A stretch of DNA of 11,806 bases from Chloroflexia bacterium (GTDB lineage Bacteria > Chloroflexota > Chloroflexia > Thermobaculales > Thermobaculaceae). Below are positions 1 to 5,555 of the stretch, piece after piece. The notes under the pieces are model-generated. The model worked only from the letters and a program-made list of their open reading frames with translations, had not been told where the DNA came from and searched no databases. A program made the translations under genes and the position numbers. The DNA lies in the NCBI GenBank assembly GCA_013695265.1, contig JACDAU010000059.1:1-11806 (forward strand), read 5' to 3'. Within the stretch, counting starts at the first letter, position 1; every line of letters starts with the position of its first letter.

Positions 1-41
1 ACCTCGTGTTCGCCCGCGCGGCCCATAGGCGAACACGAGGT
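1..41. repeat. Palindromic intergenic repeat (14-bp arms)
   Basis: Bases 1-14 and 28-41 are perfect reverse complements (arm ACCTCGTGTTCGCC) around a 13-base GC-rich centre, followed by TTCGCCCCTGCAC. This could form a strong hairpin. No T-run follows, so it is not a typical intrinsic terminator in the + direction. Palindromes of this style, ending in a GGTTCGCCCCT-type sequence, are in my recollection dispersed intergenic repeats in some Chloroflexota genomes. Membership in such a family is inference, because only one copy is in this window. The element may extend left of base 1. Confidence 0.6.
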
Positions 42-354
42 TCGCCCCTGCACACGGGCTGCTCCTGAATAATGCGGGGTAGTTATCTCGGGTTCCACTA
101 ATCCGATGATGCGGCTGTCCCAGGAGCCTCTCACGAACACTCCAGATAAATGGTGGTCGATCTAATATTCCGAGCCGACGAGTGGTCCGTGGCCCTCCTC
201 GCAAGTCCCGAACAGCTTTCCGCCAGGCACAGTTACGGGTTCGAAGCATGCCCTGAGCCTGCAAACGGGACCAGATGGCACGGCGATCTATTGCGACCGA
301 CATTATCCAGCACCTCGATTCTTGACGGTCAGCCCAAAGTTTCGCAGTAATGTA
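42..354. other. Intergenic region with no supported gene
   Basis: There are no convincing coding or RNA features here. An open frame at 150-350 would encode 66 residues, but it has no Shine-Dalgarno site and no recognisable motif. A 7-bp inverted pair (61-67 and 121-127) is within chance. The region separates the palindrome from the promoter of the DUF2089 operon. Confidence 0.5.
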
Positions 355-383
355 TTGACTTTAGTAAGTGTTCGTGCTAGATT
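355..383 (+). promoter_or_regulatory. Housekeeping-type promoter with extended -10
   Basis: TTGACT (355-360) matches the -35 consensus at five of six positions. It lies exactly 17 bases from TAGATT (378-383), a four-of-six match to TATAAT. TG at 375-376, one base before the -10, makes an extended -10. Transcription would start near 390, about 15 bases before the ATG at 405, leaving a leader that is almost only the ribosome-binding site AAGGAGGT (393-400). The region is also locally AT-rich compared with its surroundings. It should drive the four-gene DUF2089 operon. No clear operator palindrome was found, although the regulator encoded by the first gene is a natural candidate to bind here. 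Confidence 0.75.
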
Positions 384-404
384 ATCAAGCATAAGGAGGT
401 ATTT

Positions 405-908
405 ATGAGAAAGATTCTTGAGGAGTGTCCAAGTTGTGGTGGTGCGCTGGAGGTTACGGAGGTGCAGTGCACGCGCTGTGACACGCAGATACGCGCGCGG
501 TACAGTCCCGGTGACTTCAGTAGTCTGAGCGAGGAACAGAGCACCTTCCTGCGCATTTTCGTAACGAGCCGCGGCAACCTCAGCGAGGTCGAGAAGCGTC
601 TAGGTGTGTCGTATCCGACGGTCCGCGCAAAGCTGGACGAGGTGATCGCGCGCCTCGACACCGCCGATGCACCACAGCCCGCCAAGCGACCGGAACCGGG
701 GTTTGGTGGCGAGTTGCACCGGATCGTGCACGAGGCGATGCAAAGCTTTGGTCAGCAAGCAAGTGAGGCAACACAACCACGGCCCGTGGTGGAACCAGAC
801 GGCGCCGGCGCGAACGATCGGCGAGCTATCCTCGATGCGGTCGCTCGCGGCGAACTCAGTGCCGCAGAGGGGATGGAGCGAATTAGAAACCTGGGGGGTC
901 GGTTATGA
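405..908 (+). CDS. DUF2089-family zinc-ribbon/HTH regulator
   Basis: This 167-residue protein is probably a cytoplasmic DNA-binding regulator. A zinc ribbon at the N-terminus has two CxxC pairs (Cys8/Cys11 and Cys22/Cys25). Residues about 45-83 form a helix-turn-helix region (core RGNLSEVEKRLGVSYPTV), the arrangement of the DUF2089 family. After a polar linker, residues 139-163 carry a short bihelical motif with VARGELS, which recurs at the C-termini of the next two gene products. The start is fixed by AAGGAGGT four bases upstream of ATG. The stop overlaps the next start (ATGA at 905-908), so translation is probably coupled. The cluster suggests that it controls its own operon. Target sites and the signal sensed are unknown. 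Confidence 0.85.
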   Translation: MRKILEECPSCGGALEVTEVQCTRCDTQIRARYSPGDFSSLSEEQSTFLRIFVTSRGNLSEVEKRLGVSYPTVRAKLDEVIARLDTADAPQPAKRPEPGFGGELHRIVHEAMQSFGQQASEATQPRPVVEPDGAGANDRRAILDAVARGELSAAEGMERIRNLGGRL

Positions 909-2104
909 CAGAGCGGTTGGAGGTACTCGCAGCTGGCGCGGCGGAACTTCGCGTCGATCTGAAAAAAGGGGATATCACCGCGCGCGGGGGAGAGGTCTGG
1001 AGCCTGGAGTGGACCTCCGAAGGCAGCGATGCGCCCGAGATAGAACGAGACGGGACGGTGCTTCGTATTCGACAGCGGAACAGCGGGTTCCTGACGGGTG
1101 GGTTCGATTTGAAGCGCTTGGACCTGCGGCTCACCGTGCCGGCGGGTGTTGAGGCCGTCGAGCTGCGCACCGGGCTCGGCAAGGTGGATGCCGAGGGGCT
1201 TCATGGGCGGCTGACGCTGACAACAGGCAATGGTGCGGTGTCACTGCGGAACGCACGCGGTGACGGGAGCCTGAACACTGGCAACGGGGCGGTATCGATC
1301 GAGGAGTTCGATGGGACCCTCATCGCGTCTACGGGCAACGGTCGGGTGCGGGTGAATCGGCTGACGGGTACGCTCACCTTGAACACGGGCAATGGCACCG
1401 TGGAGGTGCTCGACGTTGATGGCCGTGTACGCGCTTCGACCGGAAACGGCGAGGTGAAGCTCACGAGCGTCGCGGGTGAGGTCGAGTTGAACAGCGGCCA
1501 TGGTGCCATGGAAATACTCGCGCCCCGCTCACTCGGCGTGCAGGCGAACACAGCAATGGGCACCATCCGTGTGGACGGCGGCTCACTCCGCAGTTTGCGG
1601 GCAAACTCCGTGATGGGAGAGATACTTTGCGCCGCGCGTCTGGAGCCAGGTAAGTACGATATCACGAGCGGGATGGGCGCGATCAACGTGCAGTTGCCCG
1701 CAGATACACATGCGCGGGTGGATGCGCAGACCAGCTTTGGCCAGGTCGATTCCGACTTCCCGCTTGTGCGGGTTGGACGTTCCGGGCCGATGGGGTTCGG
1801 CGGAGTGCGCATGGTGGGAAGCATCGGGGAAGGGGAGCCGCGGGTCGAGCTGAACCTCCGCAGCGGCAAGGGACCGATCCGGCTGCGTCGCATGTCCGAA
1901 GTCGTGTCGGAACCGCGGCCAGCACCGCACGCGTGGCCCAGGCCCGAGCCGCCGCCACCCCCGCACGTGGCCGCGCTATCACATCAAGGCGGTCCGGCTG
2001 GTCCACAAGACCCAACGCTCGCCGTACTAGAAGCCGTCGCGCGTGGGGAACTCAGCCCCGAACAGGCTGAGCGGCTTCTCGCGGCGACGCCAAATCAGGC
2101 ATAG
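905..2104 (+). CDS. DUF4097-family beta-solenoid protein, TGNG repeats
   Basis: This 399-residue protein belongs to the DUF4097/putative adhesin family (YvlB-like, Toastrack-type fold). From residue 107 it has an almost perfect 18-residue repeat with T/S-G-N/H-G at 107, 125, 143, 161, 179 and 197. Degenerate repeats (AMG, VMG, GMG, SFG) follow to about residue 290, and a stacked beta-solenoid is expected. A proline-rich linker (about 335-368) leads to a C-terminal bihelical motif (369-395) with VARGELSPEQAERLL. There is no signal peptide and no membrane helix, so it is probably cytoplasmic despite the adhesin family label. The ATG overlaps the upstream stop, and GGGGGGT at 893-899 serves as its ribosome-binding site. 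A role in envelope-stress signalling or as a scaffold is inferred from family context only. No enzymatic motif is visible. Confidence 0.85.
   Translation: MTERLEVLAAGAAELRVDLKKGDITARGGEVWSLEWTSEGSDAPEIERDGTVLRIRQRNSGFLTGGFDLKRLDLRLTVPAGVEAVELRTGLGKVDAEGLHGRLTLTTGNGAVSLRNARGDGSLNTGNGAVSIEEFDGTLIASTGNGRVRVNRLTGTLTLNTGNGTVEVLDVDGRVRASTGNGEVKLTSVAGEVELNSGHGAMEILAPRSLGVQANTAMGTIRVDGGSLRSLRANSVMGEILCAARLEPGKYDITSGMGAINVQLPADTHARVDAQTSFGQVDSDFPLVRVGRSGPMGFGGVRMVGSIGEGEPRVELNLRSGKGPIRLRRMSEVVSEPRPAPHAWPRPEPPPPPHVAALSHQGGPAGPQDPTLAVLEAVARGELSPEQAERLLAATPNQA
1223..1546 (+). repeat. In-frame 54-bp tandem repeat (18-aa coils)
   Basis: Six coding units begin at 1223, 1277, 1331, 1385, 1439 and 1493, each exactly 54 bp apart and each starting with the codons for (T/S)G(N/H)G. 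The three residues ending at the unit's Thr/Ser alternate: LTT, LNT, AST, LNT, AST, LNS. This suggests a 36-residue (108-bp) higher-order unit. The nucleotide sequences have diverged, so the repeat is kept by protein structure rather than by recent duplication. Confidence 0.85.
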
Positions 2105-2140
2105 GGAGACGACGACGTGTTCAGAAACATGTTTAGAAAA

Positions 2141-2146
2141 AGGAGG
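2141..2146 (+). promoter_or_regulatory. Ribosome-binding site that decides the start at 2153
   Basis: A perfect AGGAGG lies six bases before ATG 2153. Two in-frame upstream starts exist: GTG 2117 (GGGAG eight bases upstream) and ATG 2129 (no good site). Starting at 2117 would add 12 residues (MFRNMFRKRRPV), a basic tail with no counterpart in the neighbouring proteins. The consensus site favours 2153. Confidence 0.7.
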
Positions 2147-2152
2147 CCAGTT

Positions 2153-3277
2153 ATGGGAACCGCGACGTACGCTCTTGGCGAGTCGCCGACAATACGCATC
2201 AATACCTGCCACGGAGATATGGAGATCGAGGGCCGTCAAGGCGGTGACGTTCTGGTTACCTCCAATTCCATGCCGCAGAGCGTTCAGCAGTCAGAGGGGC
2301 TGACGATTGAACAGTGCGAGGACGATCTGCGACTCATTGTTCCGCTCGGCGCGACGGTGATGATCGAACGAGCGGACGGGGATGTGCGCGCGCTTCGGCT
2401 GGCCGGACTGGAGATCGGCGCAGTTCAGGGCGAACTGGAAGCCGGGAGCGTGCGCGACCACCTGGACCTACGGCGCGTCGAGGGTGATGCGCGGATACGG
2501 GACACGGGACGACTCACCCTCGGCCGCATCGGGGGCGACATGAACGTTGAGGCGATCTCCGCCGCATGCACCATCCAAGAAGTTGCAGGCGACGTTCGGA
2601 TGCGCGACCTGGCGAGCGTGTCGCTCGAGCGGACCGGAGGCGATCTCATCCTTTCGAGCAGCGGGGCGTCTCGCGTGGGGAACGTCGATGGCGACGCGCG
2701 CGTCGGGGAGGTCGCCGACCTCTCGCTGGACCGCGTCGGCGGCGACCTGACGGTGGAGCGCGTGAGGGGCAGTCTCTCGTTCCGTGACGTGGATGGTGAC
2801 GCGCGGCTGCACGGCACGATGCATGGAATGGAGCGAGCGCATGTCGGTGGTGACCTCTCGCTCGATGCCGCGCTCGCGTCGGGTGAGACCTCCTCGCTAG
2901 ATGTCGATGGCGACGTTTCGCTTTCCGTGCCCAACGATGCGGACCTCGCACTGCACGCCGATGTGGGGGGCGATGTTAGCGGTGTGGAGCGGCACGGTGA
3001 CGTGGGTCCGGTGGATGTGGCCTGGGGAGCCGGCAGGGCAAGGCTCACGCTGAGAGTCGGTGGCGACCTCAACGTGTACGGATCCGCAGTGACTGCGACC
3101 GACCGCTCTGTACTGAGCTTTGCCGCGACGGACGCTTCTGAGCCATCTCATTCGGCGGAGGCAACACGGGTCGACCCGGCGGAGTCGTCGGGCGGTGATC
3201 CAGACCTTGCCTTACTGGAAGCTGTTGCGCGCGGTGAGTTGAGCCCGGAGGAGGCCGATCGCCTCCTGGCGCGTTAA
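2153..3277 (+). CDS. DUF4097-family beta-solenoid protein, GGD/DGD repeats
   Basis: This is a 374-residue paralogue-like DUF4097 protein. The repeats differ from the preceding gene: x-x-Gly-Asp steps (VEGD, IGGD, VAGD, TGGD, VDGD, VGGD, VDGD, VGGD, VDGD) occur every 17 or 18 residues from residue 109 to about 254. They alternate between a GDAR/GDVR type and a GGDL type, giving a unit of about 35 residues. The aligned Gly-Asp ladder would put a row of acidic residues along one face of a solenoid. An Asp/Ser-rich linker precedes a C-terminal bihelical motif (VARGELSPEEADRLL, from residue 358), almost identical to that of the upstream protein. There is no signal peptide or membrane helix. It lies 48 bases after the previous gene and 18 bases before the next. 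The start is discussed at the AGGAGG site. The precise function is unknown. Confidence 0.82.
   Translation: MGTATYALGESPTIRINTCHGDMEIEGRQGGDVLVTSNSMPQSVQQSEGLTIEQCEDDLRLIVPLGATVMIERADGDVRALRLAGLEIGAVQGELEAGSVRDHLDLRRVEGDARIRDTGRLTLGRIGGDMNVEAISAACTIQEVAGDVRMRDLASVSLERTGGDLILSSSGASRVGNVDGDARVGEVADLSLDRVGGDLTVERVRGSLSFRDVDGDARLHGTMHGMERAHVGGDLSLDAALASGETSSLDVDGDVSLSVPNDADLALHADVGGDVSGVERHGDVGPVDVAWGAGRARLTLRVGGDLNVYGSAVTATDRSVLSFAATDASEPSHSAEATRVDPAESSGGDPDLALLEAVARGELSPEEADRLLAR
2477..2925 (+). repeat. In-frame Gly-Asp ladder repeat (17/18-aa coils)
   Basis: Nine Gly-Asp steps encoded here are spaced 17, 18, 17, 17, 17, 18, 18 and 20 residues apart, with alternating flanking types. The sequence encodes stacked coils. 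Nucleotide identity between units is only partial, so it is a protein-level repeat. Confidence 0.75.
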
Positions 3278-3290
3278 CACATATAGGAGG
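3249..3290 (+). promoter_or_regulatory. Possible RNA switch at gene junction (hairpin versus SD)
   Basis: AGGAGGC (3249-3255) and GCCTCCT (3261-3267) form a 7-bp stem with a 5-base loop, inside the last codons of the upstream gene. The same CCTCCT (3262-3267) is fully complementary to the AGGAGG ribosome-binding site at 3285-3290 of the next gene. The two pairings are mutually exclusive. A ribosome finishing the upstream gene would disrupt them, so translational coupling or tuning of the DUF2807 gene is possible. The pairing is read from the sequence; regulation is inference. Confidence 0.35.
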
Positions 3291-3295
3291 AGACG

Positions 3296-3940
3296 ATGCA
3301 ACGAACGGAAAGGCTCCGGACCGAGGAGCGCCCGGTAAATGGTTTCGATCGAGTGCGACTCAATGGTATGGGAGAACTCACGATTACCCAGGGCGATGAC
3401 GAGGGCCTGACCATCGAGGCGGAGGAGAGCATCCTCCCGCTGATCGAAACGGAGGTCCGCGACGAGCGGCTGACGATAGGTTACCGGCGGCAAATTGGGG
3501 GGATCCGCCCCACCCTGCCGATTCAGTTCGCTCTTCGGCTGCGGCGCCTTAGCGTCCTGGTGATATCCGGCTCCGGCGGCGTCCGGTCTCACAGTATACG
3601 CGCCGAGCGGCTGGAGGTGCTGATTACCGGCTCCGGGTCGGTGCACCTCGACGAGCTGATGGCCGGCTGGCTTGGCACTACTATCTCCGGGTCCGGCAGC
3701 TTCCAGGTTGCGGGGGAGGCTGCCGAGCATCGCGTCGAGATCAGTGGCTCTGGGGGACTGCACGCTCCGAACTTGCGGACACACCACGCGGAGGTCACGG
3801 TGAGCGGATCCGGCGCGGCAACGGTAGACGTGGCGGAGAAACTGGCTGTTGTGATCAGCGGCAGCGGCGGCGTCGCATATTCGGGGAACGCCGACGTCTC
3901 TCAGCGCACCTCCGGTTCAGGCAGGGTCCGCGCCAAGTAG
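3296..3940 (+). CDS. DUF2807-family beta-solenoid protein, SGSG repeats
   Basis: This 214-residue protein matches the DUF2807 (putative auto-transporter adhesin head, GIN-type) pattern. The N-terminal part reads like the family opening (FDRVRLNGMGELTITQGD near residues 17-34). Seven GSG motifs follow at about residues 92, 112, 132, 151, 171, 189 and 207, one per coil of 18-20 residues, ending almost at the C-terminus. Family members elsewhere usually have a signal peptide or lipobox. This one starts with MQRTERLRTEE, which is polar, so it seems cytoplasmic. It also lacks the VARGELS motif shared by the three upstream proteins. AGGAGG lies five bases before the ATG. It is the last gene of the cassette, before a 223-base gap. 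Function is unknown; a stress-linked scaffold or sensor role follows from context only. Confidence 0.85.
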   Translation: MQRTERLRTEERPVNGFDRVRLNGMGELTITQGDDEGLTIEAEESILPLIETEVRDERLTIGYRRQIGGIRPTLPIQFALRLRRLSVLVISGSGGVRSHSIRAERLEVLITGSGSVHLDELMAGWLGTTISGSGSFQVAGEAAEHRVEISGSGGLHAPNLRTHHAEVTVSGSGAATVDVAEKLAVVISGSGGVAYSGNADVSQRTSGSGRVRAK

Positions 3941-3959
3941 ACCGAAGCTACGCTGCCAA

Positions 3960-3990
3960 ACCGCAGGCGTAACCCGACGTGAACTGCGGT
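3960..3990 (+). other. Weak hairpin after the DUF2807 gene
   Basis: ACCGCAG (3960-3966) pairs with CTGCGGT (3984-3990) across a 17-base loop, and a second small stem GGCGTT/AACGCC lies at 4010-4027. Neither is followed by a T-run, so intrinsic termination is doubtful. A site here would fit the end of the four-gene operon. No promoter was recognised in the rest of the 3941-4163 gap. Confidence 0.25.
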
Positions 3991-4163
3991 GGCACGCATC
4001 GGGAGCAGGGGCGTTAAAGTGAACGCCAACCCAGCCCGAACGCTCATCTGACGTCCAGCTCGAACGGACTCGGACTGAGTGTCGCCGAATCAGAACAAAT
4101 GCAGGCTGCGTACGGCTTCTGCCATGAACGGCGGACGCACAGGCCGCATACAACAAGGGGACG

Positions 4164-5453
4164 ATGATGCTGGCAATGCTACGTGAGCGCAACTTCACAT
4201 TACTTTGGTTCGCCGGGCTGATCTCCATAGCAGGCGATTGGATGCTGCTTATCGCTCTGCCGCTGCACGTCTATCAGCAAACCGGCTCGACGCTCGCGAC
4301 GGGCGGGATGTTCATGGCGGCGATCCTCCCCAGCGTGTTGCTCGGCTCGGTCGCGGGGGTATTCGTTGATCGCTGGGATCGCAAGCGGGTACTGGTATGG
4401 GCAAATCTCTCCCGAGCGGTTATCCTGCTGCCCCTCTTGCTCGTCAACGTTGGTGACTGGCTCTGGATCATGTACGTCGTCGCGGCGGTAGAGTCGACCA
4501 TCGGGTTATTCTTCGGTCCAGCGGAGAACGCGTTGCTGCCGACGCTGGTTGGTGAGGAACGGCTCGTAACCGCGAACTCCCTTAACGCGCTGAACAACAA
4601 CCTTGCCCGGCTGATCGGTCCGCCGATTGGTGGGGCGCTGATGGCGTTCGCCGGGATCGGGGCTGTGGCCATTGCAGACGCTGCAACGTACATTGTGGGT
4701 GGCCTGCTCATCGCGCTTATCACCGTCCCGTCCCGGCCGGAACAGGCGGCGGAGGAGGCTGAGATCGCGTCTGCGTGGTTGCGGGTCTGGGGGGAGTGGC
4801 GGGAAGGGCTGCGGATCGTTGGCCGCGAGCGGATGATTACGGTACTGTTTGCGATGTCGGCCGCGTTCGCGCTTGGTGAAGGGATCCTCGGGGCGCTGTA
4901 CGTGCCGTTCGTGACGGAGGTGCTTCAGGGTAGCGAGCTGTACCTCGGCTGGTTGATGTCCGCACAGGCGGTTGGCGGGCTGCTGGGCGCCGTGCTAATG
5001 GCGCGCATTGGAAGCAAGCTGACTCCCCGAAACCTGCTTGGGGTAAGCGCGGTAATCTTCGGGCTCACGGATCTTGCGATCTGGAACGCGCGCACGCTCG
5101 AAGCCGTGGGCCTACCACCACTCACGCTAGCGCTCGTGCTCATGCTGCTCGTGGGCATTCCTGCGACGGGGTTGGGCGCTGGGTTCTCAACGTTGATGCA
5201 GTCGAGTACGCGAGACGAGTATCGAGGGAGAGTGTTCGGCACGCTGGCGACTACACAGTCACTCCTGCTCATAGTAGGAATAGTACTAGCCGGAGTTCTT
5301 GGAGACGTAGTGGGCATCGTGCCGATGTTGAGCCTGGACAGCGGACTGTATGTGCTCGCCGGCATCATCGGCCTGTTGTTTCTGCCGAGACTGGTCGGCC
5401 AGCACACGGATGCGGTTCAGGAGCAGCCAGCCTTGGCTGTCACTCTGGAGTAG
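4164..5453 (+). CDS. MFS exporter (MFS_3/EntS-like)
   Basis: This 429-residue integral membrane protein has about 12 predicted helices in two six-helix halves, joined by a charged cytoplasmic loop (about 190-222). The opening LRERNFTLLWFAGLISIAGD is typical of MFS_3/enterobactin-exporter-like transporters. The loop-2 signature appears as GVFVDRWDRKRV (about 65-76), and the second-half conserved stretch as RDEYRGRVFGT (about 350-360). It probably uses the proton gradient to export a small molecule; the substrate cannot be told. Two adjacent ATGs (4164, 4167) follow AAGGGG (4155-4160). The second has better spacing, so the true start may be 4167. About 100 bases separate it from the ABC genes, which may be a separate transcript. 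Confidence 0.88.
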   Translation: MMLAMLRERNFTLLWFAGLISIAGDWMLLIALPLHVYQQTGSTLATGGMFMAAILPSVLLGSVAGVFVDRWDRKRVLVWANLSRAVILLPLLLVNVGDWLWIMYVVAAVESTIGLFFGPAENALLPTLVGEERLVTANSLNALNNNLARLIGPPIGGALMAFAGIGAVAIADAATYIVGGLLIALITVPSRPEQAAEEAEIASAWLRVWGEWREGLRIVGRERMITVLFAMSAAFALGEGILGALYVPFVTEVLQGSELYLGWLMSAQAVGGLLGAVLMARIGSKLTPRNLLGVSAVIFGLTDLAIWNARTLEAVGLPPLTLALVLMLLVGIPATGLGAGFSTLMQSSTRDEYRGRVFGTLATTQSLLLIVGIVLAGVLGDVVGIVPMLSLDSGLYVLAGIIGLLFLPRLVGQHTDAVQEQPALAVTLE

Positions 5454-5555
5454 AGGCGTTTATCGACCGCAGGCGCCCGCGAGAGGTGCTTGAGAAGTGT
5501 ACCGCGCAATTCAACGTATCATATGGAAACGCGCATTATCCGCGTAGGGGAGTAT

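Noticed and set aside
61..127. 7-bp inverted pair GCTCCTG/CAGGAGC
   Set aside because: Separated by 53 bases with nothing else; expected by chance.
230..260. GGGTTCGAA resembling a tRNA T-arm
   Set aside because: The matching stem, anticodon arm and acceptor stem are absent.
150..350. 66-codon open frame upstream of the regulator operon
   Set aside because: No ribosome-binding site, no motif, and unusual composition for this genome.
377..685. Minus-strand open frames opposite the regulator and opposite the solenoid genes
   Set aside because: They mirror codon bias of real genes on the + strand; compositions are Ser/Arg/Pro-rich shadows.
3978..3987. CGTGAACTGC shared with 9725-9734
   Set aside because: Only 10 bp in common, flanks unrelated; too short to call a repeat.
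5490..5522. Possible promoter TTGAGA ... TATCAT before the ATPase gene
   Set aside because: Spacing is 21 bases; no better pair was found.
5490..5555. Upstream starts TTG 5490 and ATG 5523 for the ABC ATPase
   Set aside because: No convincing ribosome-binding sites and the added residues precede the normal ABC domain start.
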